Made by a program: the position numbers and the translations under genes. Shown here piece by piece: positions 25,947-34,991 of a stretch of 64,000 bases of DNA. This DNA is from Verrucomicrobiota bacterium (GTDB taxonomy: Bacteria > Verrucomicrobiota > Verrucomicrobiia > Opitutales > Opitutaceae): the NCBI GenBank assembly GCA_014584295.1, contig JACTNC010000016.1:1-64000 (forward strand), in the 5' to 3' direction. The number at the start of each line of letters is the position of its first letter. Positions within the stretch are counted from its first letter, which is position 1. The notes beneath the pieces were generated by a model, which saw nothing but the letters and a program-made list of their open reading frames with translations, was not told the DNA's origin and made no database searches.

Positions 25947-25982
25947 AATGTTCAGGTTTGTCCATTTCCTCACCTGAACATT
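25947..25982. promoter_or_regulatory. Perfect 11-bp inverted repeat, candidate PUL operator
   Basis: AATGTTCAGGT at 25947-25957 is the exact reverse complement of ACCTGAACATT at 25972-25982, with 14 bp between. It ends 50 bp upstream of the ATG of the first plus-arm sulfatase, a normal place for an operator. Arm centres are 25 bp apart, about 2.4 helical turns. A regulator dimer, perhaps the AraC protein encoded in the minus arm, could bind; this is inference. Confidence 0.5.
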
Positions 25983-26032
25983 CGGTCTAAAACATTTCCG
26001 ACCCTATCTTGCCCCGACTATCCTTTTCGCCC

Positions 26033-27550
26033 ATGGCCTATCGCCTGTTTACCTCGTGCCTCTGCGTCCTTGCTCTTCCATCCGCGCTGGTGGCCGCCGA
26101 AACCAAACGTCCCAATATCCTCTTCATCGTGTCGGACGACCTGAATCACTGGGTAGGTGCCCTCCACCGCAATCCCCAGACACAGACTCCGAACATCGAT
26201 CGCCTTGCCAGCCGTGGCGTGAATTTTGCCCACGCGTATTGTGCATCCTCCGTCTGCAATGCCTCCCGCGCTGCCTTCATGTCAGGCAAACGCACCGCAA
26301 CCATCGGTGTGTATGGAAACGCCTACATGCCCTGGTCCGAGTACATCAATGAATCGGAGTGCATCAATGGTTACCTTCAGGCCAACGGCTACGAGACGCT
26401 TGGGGTTGGCAAACTCTATCATCAAGGTGGACGAGGCACGCAGACCGAGGGTCGGTATTGGGACAAGTACGTGACCGGTTTTGGCCGAAACATCGGCGAT
26501 GATGATGCGAGCGATGAAGGTGGCGGACGTCGCGCGCGCAACCGTCGTCCAACGAAGGGCGAGGCCGCCATGGAGACACCCGTACTGCCCGGCAATACGC
26601 GCATCGGCGAATTCGAGATCGGGCAGCTGTCAATTCCAGACAGTGAAACTGAAGACTACAAGATCGCCGAATGGGGAGCCTCCCAATTGTCGCGGTCACA
26701 CGACAAGCCGTTCTTTCTTTCCATCGGTTTCCACAAGCCCCATCTGCCATGGATTGTTCCCAAGAAGTACTTCGATCGCTTTCCGTTGGAAAGCATTGAA
26801 CTCCCGCCGCACATCGCCGACGACACGAAGGATCTTCCTCCCGCGGCAATGCATTTTGCATACAACGCACGATGGAATCTCGTGATGAGCCAGGGAGGAG
26901 AGAATGCGTGGAAGCAGGTTGTTCAGGCCTATCTGGCATCCATCGCCTACATGGATGCCCAACTGGGCATTGTCCTGGATGCTCTTGATCGAGGCCCGAA
27001 CGCCGGCAACACGATCGTGGTTTTTCTCGGCGACCATGGATGGCACCTCGGCGAAAAGGAGCGCTTCGGCAAGTCGACCGTTTGGGAGGAAGCCGCACGC
27101 GCCCCGCTCATCTGGGTTGCTCCGGGAATCACACCGTCCGGAGTGAATTGCGAGCGAACCGTCGATTTCCTGAGTTTCTTTCCCACCCTCTGTGATCTCG
27201 CAGGTCTGGCCAGACCCACATACCTGGAAGGCGTCAGCATCCGCCCTCTGCTCGCTGATCCATCGAAGGAATGGAATCATCCCGCGCTAACAACCTACGG
27301 CTACCGGAATCATGCGATCCGCACCGAGAAGTGGCGCTACATCCGTTACGCCAATGGCGACGAAGAACTCTACGATGAAACGGCGGATCCCTATGAGTGG
27401 CACAACCTCGCGGGCGATCCACGCTATGCCTCCGTGAAGCTCGAACTCGCAACCTGGCTTCCAAAGACAGACAAGGCGCCTTTGCCTGGGCAGCCCGTGC
27501 TGGAACGGCGCGCGGAGCGGGAGCGGCGGCGGGCTGAAAAGGCACGATGA
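26033..27550 (+). CDS. Secreted iduronate-2-sulfatase-like sulfatase
   Basis: The 505-residue protein starts at ATG 26033 with a signal peptide (MAYRLFTSCLCVLALPSALV, cut near AAETK). RPNILFIVSDDLNHW carries the metal Asp pair, and SSVCNASRAAFMSGKR is the maturation site with Cys 75 (C-x-A-x-R, the accepted Ala variant). GDHGWHLGEKERFGKSTVWE completes the pocket. A charged insertion at residues 156-175 (acidic, then Arg-rich) is unusual and probably forms a surface loop. The Lys/Arg-rich tail (ERRAERERRRAEKAR) is also odd. It is the first gene of the plus arm; the next sulfatase begins 4 bp after its stop. Confidence 0.9.
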   Translation: MAYRLFTSCLCVLALPSALVAAETKRPNILFIVSDDLNHWVGALHRNPQTQTPNIDRLASRGVNFAHAYCASSVCNASRAAFMSGKRTATIGVYGNAYMPWSEYINESECINGYLQANGYETLGVGKLYHQGGRGTQTEGRYWDKYVTGFGRNIGDDDASDEGGGRRARNRRPTKGEAAMETPVLPGNTRIGEFEIGQLSIPDSETEDYKIAEWGASQLSRSHDKPFFLSIGFHKPHLPWIVPKKYFDRFPLESIELPPHIADDTKDLPPAAMHFAYNARWNLVMSQGGENAWKQVVQAYLASIAYMDAQLGIVLDALDRGPNAGNTIVVFLGDHGWHLGEKERFGKSTVWEEAARAPLIWVAPGITPSGVNCERTVDFLSFFPTLCDLAGLARPTYLEGVSIRPLLADPSKEWNHPALTTYGYRNHAIRTEKWRYIRYANGDEELYDETADPYEWHNLAGDPRYASVKLELATWLPKTDKAPLPGQPVLERRAERERRRAEKAR

Positions 27551-27554
27551 GTCC

Positions 27555-29108
27555 ATGCGCCGTATAGTTCCGTTTCTTGCTCTTTTGATTCCACTGTCGC
27601 TACCCGTAGCGTCAGTCGGCAAGGCTGCGCCATCAGCGCAGAGCCCTGCTCAGGCGCCAAACATCCTCTTCATCGCCATCGATGACATGAATGATTGGGT
27701 CATGGGTGGCCGGCCTGAAATCCGGACACCAAACATCGATCGTTTGCGCGCCGCCGGTGTTTCCTTTGTCAATGCCCACTGTGCATCACCGTCCTGCCAC
27801 CCGTCGCGGCTTTCAGTCATGACAGGCGTACGGCCCTCAACCTCGGGCATCGACCGAAATGTCTATGGACGGACGGCGCCGAGTTGGCGTAAGGGACCCG
27901 ACAGCGGGACGGGCGCCTTGGAAAACGCCATCGTACTTTCCCAGCATTTCCGTGACCACGGCTACCGCGCCATCGGCGCAGGGAAAATCTTTCACGGCCT
28001 GCAATGGGTCGACGGCAGTGAAAACGAACCGACGGATTGGGATGACTATTTCCCAAGCGCAAGCGATCAGATTCCCTTCCAACCGCGTCCTGATGACCTG
28101 ATTGACGATCACGTCGCGGGCATCATCGGCGAACGCCCTATCGGAGGAGACACCGGCCGCCGCGGCCAGGTTTTTGGAGCTCATCCTTTGGCGCTGCCCG
28201 ACGAAAGGATGTCTGACTACCAAGTCGTCGACTGGGCGCTCCGGCAGCTTCAAGCGCCGCAGGAAAAACCGCTCTTCCTCGCCGTTGGCCTGTTTCGCCC
28301 GCACATGCCGTGGGAGGTCCCTCAAGCCTATTTTGATCTCTACCCGCTCGCTGATATCCACCGCCCCAAGGTTCTCTCCGGCGACCTATCCGACACCCAT
28401 GGACACAACCGCGTATCGTGGCACCAATGGGTCCTCGCCAACGAGGAAAAGTTTCAGATGTGGGAGCGCCTGATTCAGGGCTATCAGGCGAGCATCACCT
28501 TTGCCGACGCACAACTCGGTCGTCTCCTCGATGGACTCAAGAAGAGTCCTCTCTCAAAAAATACGATCATTGTCCTATGGAGCGATCACGGCATGCATTT
28601 TGGCGAGAAGGAGAACTGGGAGAAATTCACCCTCTGGAATCGTTCCACGCACGTACCGCTTATCATTGCCCTCCCAGACGGCACCAACCGCGGAGCAAGC
28701 GTGAATTCGCCCGCCAGCCTCATTGACATCTATCCGACGCTTTGTGAACTCGCGGGCCTGCCGATACCCGCTCAATGCGAGGGCACGAGCCTCAAGCCCC
28801 AGTTGTCGAACCCGACCGCGGTACGGAGCGAGCCCGCTGTCACGACACAGACAATGGGTCTGCAAAGCGGTCATTCGGTCACCAGCGAGCGTTGGCATTA
28901 TATCCGTTACTTCGACGAGTTTGAGGAACTCTACGACCTAGAGAATGATCCCAACGAGTTTACCAACGTGGCCGCTGATCCAAGGTTCGCCGATATCAGG
29001 CACGGGCTCTTCGATGCCTTGAGACGCACGGGAGCACCGCTCGACGGGGTTTACCGAAGGATCGATACAGGTGCCCCGGTCAAGCCACCGCGCTCTCCGT
29101 CAAAGTGA
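27555..29108 (+). CDS. Secreted sulfatase (S1 family)
   Basis: The 517-residue enzyme has a signal peptide (MRRIVPFLALLIPLSLPVAS), PNILFIAIDDMNDWVMGG with the metal-binding Asp pair, and the maturation site SPSCHPSRLSVMTGVRPS with Cys 81. Pocket motifs AIGAGKIFHG, VGLFRPHMPWEVPQAYF and LWSDHGMHFGEKENWEKFTL follow. The C-terminus has LYDLENDPNEFTNVAADP. The IDDMNDW plus GKIFHG pattern groups it loosely with choline- or iduronate-sulfatase-like enzymes of marine PULs; true substrate unknown. It follows the preceding sulfatase by 4 bp and is 83 bp before the esterase. Confidence 0.9.
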   Translation: MRRIVPFLALLIPLSLPVASVGKAAPSAQSPAQAPNILFIAIDDMNDWVMGGRPEIRTPNIDRLRAAGVSFVNAHCASPSCHPSRLSVMTGVRPSTSGIDRNVYGRTAPSWRKGPDSGTGALENAIVLSQHFRDHGYRAIGAGKIFHGLQWVDGSENEPTDWDDYFPSASDQIPFQPRPDDLIDDHVAGIIGERPIGGDTGRRGQVFGAHPLALPDERMSDYQVVDWALRQLQAPQEKPLFLAVGLFRPHMPWEVPQAYFDLYPLADIHRPKVLSGDLSDTHGHNRVSWHQWVLANEEKFQMWERLIQGYQASITFADAQLGRLLDGLKKSPLSKNTIIVLWSDHGMHFGEKENWEKFTLWNRSTHVPLIIALPDGTNRGASVNSPASLIDIYPTLCELAGLPIPAQCEGTSLKPQLSNPTAVRSEPAVTTQTMGLQSGHSVTSERWHYIRYFDEFEELYDLENDPNEFTNVAADPRFADIRHGLFDALRRTGAPLDGVYRRIDTGAPVKPPRSPSK

Positions 29109-29191
29109 ATTCGAAGTATTCTCCCGCCCAGCCTGATCTCCACTCCTGACCCCCCGCCACAAGGTTTCCTGATTTCTCAAAACAATCTAAC

Positions 29192-31057
29192 ATGACCATG
29201 AAGCAACTGCGCCTCATTCTCGCCGGATTCGCCGCGGCACTATTGTCGCTCACAACGTTTGCACAATCCGAGGAACAATTGGCGAAACTCCTGAAGCAAC
29301 ACCCCAACGCCGACGCAAACAAGGATGGCAAACTAAGCGTCGAGGAGGCTGCAAACTACCGCCGCGAACTCCGCGCAAAGCGCAACAAGGCAGCCCGCAA
29401 TGGTGAGGAAACCGAAAACACGGTCTCTGCCAAGAAGCCGGCCCCCACCTACAAGAATGTCTCCTACGGCCCGCACGAGCGGAACGTCTTCGACTTCTGG
29501 GCGGCAAAGTCGAGTCACCCCACTCCCCTTGTCGTGTTCATTCACGGAGGGGGATTCGTCAACGGAAGCAAGGACGGCGCGAACCCTGCCATGATCAAAG
29601 CCTGCCTCGATGCCGGCGTATCCTATATGGCCATCAACTACCGCTTCAGGGAGAGTGCAGCCATCCAGGATATCCTGCGCGATTGCGCGCGGTCGATCCA
29701 GTACGTCCGTGCAAATGCACAAAAGTACAATATCGATCCGGCACGAATCGCTTCGTATGGAGGTTCCGCCGGTGCCGGAACTTCCCTCTGGCTGGCCTTT
29801 CACCCTGATCTGGCGGATCCCGGCAACCCTGATCCCGTACTCCGTCAATCCTCACGGATCATTGCCGCCGCAGCGAACAATACGCAGGCCACCTACGACC
29901 TGACGAAGTGGGAGGGTTTCCTCGGGGCACCCAGCCCTGAGTGGATTCCGCGGACGGAGACCATCGATTTCTACCATTTCAAGTCCGCGGACGAATTGAA
30001 TTCAGCCGCAGGCAAGGCAATCCTCGCCGATGTCGACATGCTGGGACTCATTTCACCCGACGATCCTCCCGTTTTTCTGTTCAACAGCCTGCCTGACGGT
30101 CCGGCGGGCAGCCGCCAGCATTACGTTCATCATCCTGACCACTCCCGGGCAATTGCGAAGCGCTGCGCCGCGGTCGGCGTGCCTGCGACGCTGGCCTTCG
30201 TCTCCGCCGAGCCCAAGTTCAACGGCGACGCAACGGCTGCAATGGAGCAATTCCTGATCGACCACGTCAAGGGCCCGCTCCCGAAAGCAACTCCTGCCCT
30301 CCGCCAGGCTGATCTCACCTACGGCACGGCTGCGGGTGTCGACCTCAAGCTCGATCTTTCCGTCCCCGCGGGACGAGGCCCATTTCCGGTTGCCCTGCTT
30401 GTCCACGGTGGCGGTTGGGCCAAGGGCGACAAGGCGCGCCTGGTAGCGCCGCTATTCGATCCACTTAGCAGCGCCGGGTATGCCTGGGTCTCCATCAATT
30501 ACCGACTTGCGCCCGAACATCGCTATCCCGGAAGCGTCGAAGATGTGGAAACCGCCATTCGCTGGGTAAAGGCGAACGCAGCAGAATATCGCCTCGACAC
30601 GAACCGCATTGCGCTGATTGGTGAATCCGCAGGCGGTCATCTGGTCGCACTCGTTGCAACCCGCCGCAGCCCCGGCTGTGACGTCGCGGCAGTGGTCCCC
30701 TTCTATGCGCCAAGCAACCTTCTGATGGACGCTTCAGCAACGATACCCGCGTCCATCGCCGCCTATTTCGGGATATCCTCGATCACTCCAGAATCGACGG
30801 CTCTTCTTCGTGAAGCCTCCCCTTTGTATCATGTACACTCAGGTCTTCCGCCCTTTCTTCTGGTGCATGGCACCGAGGACAAACTCGTGGCCTACGACCA
30901 ATCGCTCAAGTTCCAGTCAGCCCTTCGCGAAACAGGCGTTTTCTGCGACCTGATCACTGTCGTGGACGGGGGCCACGGCATGGCATCCTGGGACAAGAAG
31001 GCTCTGCCCTACAAGGACGGCGTCCTCTCCTGGTTGAACCAGCATCTGAAGAACTAG
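29192..31057 (+). CDS. EF-hand protein with two tandem alpha/beta-hydrolase (esterase) domains
   Basis: A 621-residue secreted protein. After the signal peptide comes one EF-hand loop (DANKDGKLSVEE, residues 41-52). Domain 1 (about 85-360) has the oxyanion motif HGGG at 118-121 and the nucleophile elbow GGSAGAG with Ser 192. Domain 2 (about 370-621) has HGGG at 405-408, GESAGGH with Ser 479, Asp 563 in HGTEDKL and His 595 in GGHGM, a complete hormone-sensitive-lipase-type triad. Such enzymes deacylate sugars, for instance acetyl esters. Two catalytic-looking units in one chain are unusual. Position within the PUL suggests removal of acyl groups from the sulfated glycan. Confidence 0.85.
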   Translation: MTMKQLRLILAGFAAALLSLTTFAQSEEQLAKLLKQHPNADANKDGKLSVEEAANYRRELRAKRNKAARNGEETENTVSAKKPAPTYKNVSYGPHERNVFDFWAAKSSHPTPLVVFIHGGGFVNGSKDGANPAMIKACLDAGVSYMAINYRFRESAAIQDILRDCARSIQYVRANAQKYNIDPARIASYGGSAGAGTSLWLAFHPDLADPGNPDPVLRQSSRIIAAAANNTQATYDLTKWEGFLGAPSPEWIPRTETIDFYHFKSADELNSAAGKAILADVDMLGLISPDDPPVFLFNSLPDGPAGSRQHYVHHPDHSRAIAKRCAAVGVPATLAFVSAEPKFNGDATAAMEQFLIDHVKGPLPKATPALRQADLTYGTAAGVDLKLDLSVPAGRGPFPVALLVHGGGWAKGDKARLVAPLFDPLSSAGYAWVSINYRLAPEHRYPGSVEDVETAIRWVKANAAEYRLDTNRIALIGESAGGHLVALVATRRSPGCDVAAVVPFYAPSNLLMDASATIPASIAAYFGISSITPESTALLREASPLYHVHSGLPPFLLVHGTEDKLVAYDQSLKFQSALRETGVFCDLITVVDGGHGMASWDKKALPYKDGVLSWLNQHLKN

Positions 31058-31108
31058 CTGTCTCCCTTGTTCAAGTTCAATCCTCTCCTGATTCCATCGC
31101 AGGATACC

Positions 31109-32725
31109 ATGAAAATCCCATCTCTCTTGTTGTCGTCTCTTCTCTTAGCCATTGTTCCCGCAAGCGCTGCGCCTTCTCCAACCTACGCGCTCAGCGGAAT
31201 TGTCCAGGGAGTACCTGCTTCCAACCCTCCAAGCCATCCCAAGCTCGTGCCCCTCGCAGACGCCGTGGCTGCGACACGTCTGCTGTACACAACCGACACG
31301 CCCAACCTTCGCGCAACGCTCAAGGCTCGAAATGATGCGGGCCTGAAATCACCTCCGGTGATTGTCTACATGGGTGGCTTCACCACGAACAACGACGACG
31401 TTCCGACCCTGGAGCGCAATCATCGCACAGGCATTGCCATGACTCCTGTGGCCCGGCTGACTACCGATCTCGATGCAAATGCGACCGAGTTTGTTGTCAG
31501 TGACCTTTTGGGCGACGAACTTGCGATCAAGGCATCGACAGCCAATATCTCTGACGCCAAAGATTCGGGGAAATTCTGCTTCTGGCTCAGGCTGGATGAT
31601 GAGCTTCTGCAAGTGACAAAAGTGGATGCCGAATCCCGCCGGATCAGAGTTGAGCGAGGATTTGCAGGAACAAGACCCGCGACCCATCGAAGTGGCAGCG
31701 CCGTACTCACTCCCGTCTATCTCGGCAATCGGAAGCAACTCGACCATGCTCGCCATACCAACAGCTGGCCTGGCGGACCCGACTACCTGCGCTACGCTGT
31801 TGATCCCCGCCAACCAGCCGCTGCGACATTCAAGGCTGCGCTCGTCATACGCATGATGGAAGCCGGCTACGACGGAGCCTGGTTCGACACGTTTCAGCCA
31901 CGCCCCTACAATCTGTGCGATGCCCTGGGCCGGCCGGTCGCCTACTTCTGGGATTTCAAGGAGGGCCGTATCTACACGATTGATACCTACCTTGATGCGA
32001 TAAAGGACTACGTGCGCAATATCCGTCGGATCGTTCTCGCAAAGATGGGCCGCCAGCCTGTGCTCTACGCCAACTCCGCCAGCGCTTCCTACAGGCTCGG
32101 GGTAAAATCCCTCTTCAACAGCGCAACCCAGTCCGACCTTCTCGATGGTTATTGTTTCGAGGACTCCTATCTGCGCGTTGTTGCAACGCGCGCCAAAGGC
32201 AAGGGCATCGCCTCCCGCGCCGGATTTACTCCCATCACCGGTGAAAGATGGGTGACCAATCTCACCAATCATGCCGACGCAGCAAACTCAGGTCTGAGCG
32301 GAATCTGCATGGCCGGTCCTGCCGGCTATCTCGCGGCCTTCCTCAACAGCACGCTGCCGGACTACGACCAATTGCTGCGCTTCTCCTATGGATCCTACCT
32401 GCTTACGGTCACCTCTGCGCGCACGACATCCTTCGGTCTGCCACTGCTTGAGACCGACGGACGCGCGATTGCCTGGCCTTCGATGCTTTTCGCTCCGCTC
32501 GGAGATCCGATGCAGTCCAATTCAATCGGTGCGCTCAAGGTGCAGGGTTCCCCTTGCTACTCCCGTGAATTCGAGCATGGCCTTGTCATCGTCAATCCAT
32601 CAGATGCCGAGGCTCGATCCGTCCCGATACCCGTCGGGTTTGTCGATGCAACCACCCGGAAGCAGGTCACCTCCATCACGCTTCGCTCGGCCGATGCCGC
32701 CATACTCATGCGCGCCAAGCGCTGA
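31109..32725 (+). CDS. Putative secreted glycoside hydrolase of unknown family
   Basis: The 538-residue protein starts at ATG 31109 with a clear signal peptide (MKIPSLLLSSLLLAIVPASA). An early region (TNLRATLKARNDAGLKSPP) and a central MMEAGYDGAWFDTFQPRPYN motif, followed by DTYLDAIKDYVRNIRRIV and GRQPVLYANSASASYRLG, look like beta-alpha units of a TIM barrel similar to hypothetical glycosyl hydrolases; Asp in GAWFDTF is a catalytic candidate. Residues ~140-220 form a beta insertion (RIRVERGFAGTRPATH). The C-terminal part looks like a beta-sandwich. No CAZy family is recognised. Its place in the plus arm between the esterase and a sulfatase supports a role on the same polysaccharide. Confidence 0.55.
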   Translation: MKIPSLLLSSLLLAIVPASAAPSPTYALSGIVQGVPASNPPSHPKLVPLADAVAATRLLYTTDTPNLRATLKARNDAGLKSPPVIVYMGGFTTNNDDVPTLERNHRTGIAMTPVARLTTDLDANATEFVVSDLLGDELAIKASTANISDAKDSGKFCFWLRLDDELLQVTKVDAESRRIRVERGFAGTRPATHRSGSAVLTPVYLGNRKQLDHARHTNSWPGGPDYLRYAVDPRQPAAATFKAALVIRMMEAGYDGAWFDTFQPRPYNLCDALGRPVAYFWDFKEGRIYTIDTYLDAIKDYVRNIRRIVLAKMGRQPVLYANSASASYRLGVKSLFNSATQSDLLDGYCFEDSYLRVVATRAKGKGIASRAGFTPITGERWVTNLTNHADAANSGLSGICMAGPAGYLAAFLNSTLPDYDQLLRFSYGSYLLTVTSARTTSFGLPLLETDGRAIAWPSMLFAPLGDPMQSNSIGALKVQGSPCYSREFEHGLVIVNPSDAEARSVPIPVGFVDATTRKQVTSITLRSADAAILMRAKR

Positions 32726-32779
32726 CGACTGAAGCGCGGATTTGCAGTCACGTCTGTCAGTCATTCTATTCTCCCTTTC

Positions 32780-34882
32780 ATGAACCTGAAACCCTCACTG
32801 GTCGCCGTTCTCGGCATGGCGGCGGGCCTGATCGCCACAGCCGCTCCTCGCCCCAACATCATCTTCATCCTCGTCGACGACCTGGGATACGGCGATGTCG
32901 GTGTTTTCAATCAGAACCAGCGCAGGGATTCCGGCAATCGATCACTGCCGTGGTTTTCAACCCCGGCGCTCGATCGCATGGCTGAAACCGGCGCACGGTT
33001 CACCCACCACTATGTGGCCGCACCGGTCTGTGTGTCGTCGCGTTCTTCATTGATTCAGGGGGTGACCCAGGGGCACGCCAATGTGCGAGACAACCAGTTC
33101 GACAAGGCGATCGACAGCAATCACACGATCGCATCCGTGCTTCGCACCGCGGGCTACGCGACGGCAGCCATCGGCAAGTGGGGACTTCAGGGTGACAAGG
33201 ACGCCCCGGCGCCCAACTGGCCTGCGCATCCGCTCAATCGCGGCTTCGACTACTACTACGGCTACATCCGCCATGTCGACGGACATGAGCACTACCCGAA
33301 GGAATCGCTCTACTTCGAGGAGAAAGCAAGGACCCGCGGCCCCATCGTCGTGTGGGAGAACCGCACCGATGTGACAGCTCCCCTCGACAAGTGCTACACT
33401 GCCGACCTGTGGACAGCGCGCGCAAAGAAATGGATCACCGAGCAGCATGATGCAGATGCCGGTAAACCTTTCTTTCTCTACCTTGCCTACGACACGCCTC
33501 ACGCCGTGCTTGAGCTGCCCACCCAGGCATATCCTGCGGGTGGAGGCAGGAGCGGGGGCATGCAGTGGCTCGGCACACCCGGTCACGCAATCACCACCGC
33601 CTCCGGCAAGCCCGATTCATGGATAGACCCGGAATGCGCCAACGCAACCTATGACGATGATCATGATCCCTCCACTGCCGAGAAGCATTGGCCCGATGTC
33701 GACCAGCGGTACGCCACGTCCGTGCGGCGGATCGACAACGGCATCGGCGACCTGCTCCAACTCCTCAAGGATCTCGGCATCGACAGGAACACGCTCGTCG
33801 TTTTCTGCTCCGACAACGGCCCATCGATCGAATCCTACCTGCCCGAACCGTACAGCCCACAATTCTTCGGCGGCTTCGGTCCGTTTGATGGCATCAAACG
33901 CGATTGCTGGGAGGGAGGCATGAGGACTCCGGCGATCGTTCACTGGCCCGCGGGAATCAAACCCGGCCAGATCTTCGCAAATCCGTCCGCAACCTATGAC
34001 TGGCTTCCAACCTTTGCGGACCTGGCCGGCCTTCCCCCGCCGGCTCGCTGCGACGGAATTTCTCTTGTCCCGCTGCTCACAGGCAAGGGAAAGCTCAGCA
34101 GCCGAAAGGCCCTCTATTTCGAGTACACAAATCCAACCTCCCGCACGCCCGATTTCCCCGAGTTTGAACCCGCCCACCGCGACCGCAAACGTGGTCAGAT
34201 GCAGGCAGTACGTGTCGGCGATTACATCGCGGTCCGCTATGACATAAAGAAACCCGACGACGATTTCGAAATCTACAATGTCGTAACTGATCCAAAGGAG
34301 GCCCACAATCTCGCTCGGGATCCCGCCTTCGCCGCCCATCAGAATGAGTTCAAGGCCCTGGCGCTGCAATCGCGGCGCCCAGAGGCGAGTGCGCCTCGGC
34401 CCTACGACAGCGAGCCTGTCCCCGCCGTGCATGCGCCCGGCTCCCTCCGATCCGGCCTGTCGCAACGTTCGTTTGAAGGCAGCTTTCCCTGGGTTCCGAG
34501 CTTTGCGGGAATGCGCAGCCAGCGAAAATCCACCGCGGCCAATCTTCAAATCGACAGAACGGGGATCGCGAAGGCATCCGGTCTCCTGTTCACGGGATAT
34601 CTGAACGTGCCCGATGACGGCGAGTACACGATCACACTGAATACGGATACTGGTGCCGTCATGCGTCTGCACGACGCAACGGTCATCGATGCCGATTTTG
34701 GCTACACGAGCGGAACCACACGCAGCGCAACGATCCGCCTGAAGGCGGGATTGCATCCCGTGCGCCTCGCATACAGGACGAAACCTGGCGCACAGGCGGC
34801 GCTCGACGTACGCTGGAGCGGCCCGGGATTCAGCCTGCAGCCCATACCCGCCTCGGCTTTGAGCCACGCAGCCTACGAATAG
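32780..34882 (+). CDS. Sulfatase fused to C-terminal PA14 domain; atypical CVSSR motif
   Basis: A 700-residue secreted arylsulfatase-like enzyme with a signal peptide (residues 1-22). RPNIIFILVDDLGYGDVGVF carries the metal ligands, AAIGKWGLQG and FCSDNGPSIESYLPEP the pocket, and GGMRTPAIVHWPAGIKPG the C-terminal core. The expected maturation motif C-x-(P/A)-x-R reads CVSSR (Cys 84), with Ser at the third position. Residues ~575-695 form a PA14 domain (FTGYLNVPDDGEYTITLNTD, GLHPVRLAYRTK), probably for carbohydrate binding. The following QGHANVRDNQFDKA is conserved in a sulfatase group I recognise from Bacteroidota and Planctomycetota. It is the last gene of the plus arm and faces the lyase gene. 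Confidence 0.88.
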   Translation: MNLKPSLVAVLGMAAGLIATAAPRPNIIFILVDDLGYGDVGVFNQNQRRDSGNRSLPWFSTPALDRMAETGARFTHHYVAAPVCVSSRSSLIQGVTQGHANVRDNQFDKAIDSNHTIASVLRTAGYATAAIGKWGLQGDKDAPAPNWPAHPLNRGFDYYYGYIRHVDGHEHYPKESLYFEEKARTRGPIVVWENRTDVTAPLDKCYTADLWTARAKKWITEQHDADAGKPFFLYLAYDTPHAVLELPTQAYPAGGGRSGGMQWLGTPGHAITTASGKPDSWIDPECANATYDDDHDPSTAEKHWPDVDQRYATSVRRIDNGIGDLLQLLKDLGIDRNTLVVFCSDNGPSIESYLPEPYSPQFFGGFGPFDGIKRDCWEGGMRTPAIVHWPAGIKPGQIFANPSATYDWLPTFADLAGLPPPARCDGISLVPLLTGKGKLSSRKALYFEYTNPTSRTPDFPEFEPAHRDRKRGQMQAVRVGDYIAVRYDIKKPDDDFEIYNVVTDPKEAHNLARDPAFAAHQNEFKALALQSRRPEASAPRPYDSEPVPAVHAPGSLRSGLSQRSFEGSFPWVPSFAGMRSQRKSTAANLQIDRTGIAKASGLLFTGYLNVPDDGEYTITLNTDTGAVMRLHDATVIDADFGYTSGTTRSATIRLKAGLHPVRLAYRTKPGAQAALDVRWSGPGFSLQPIPASALSHAAYE

Positions 34883-34959
34883 CGCCCAGAACGGCAATCC
34901 CCGTTGAAAGTCCAGATAGATCTCGGCCAAAATTCGTCGCGATCCCGAAGAGCTCTCCC

Positions 34960-34991
34960 CCCGTCGCCCGATCTCACGACTCGCCGACGGG
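34960..34991. terminator. Possible bidirectional hairpin between convergent genes
   Basis: CCCGTCG at 34960-34966 pairs with CGACGGG at 34985-34991 across an 18-base loop, just beside the lyase stop. The loop is large and no T-run follows, so this is weak. Confidence 0.25.

Larger units (their letters stand above)
25636..26032. other. Divergent control region of the PUL
   Basis: These 397 bp separate the GH36 start from the first plus-arm sulfatase start and contain no supported gene. A frame continues upstream of GH36 to 25965, but its sequence lacks protein character and would precede a good signal peptide. The region holds a possible sigma70 promoter for the minus arm and a perfect inverted repeat near the plus arm, described separately. 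Confidence 0.6.

Noticed and set aside
25636-25965. N-terminal extension of the GH36 protein up to 25965
   Set aside because: The added 110 residues show no domain, would precede a good signal peptide, and cover the probable promoter.
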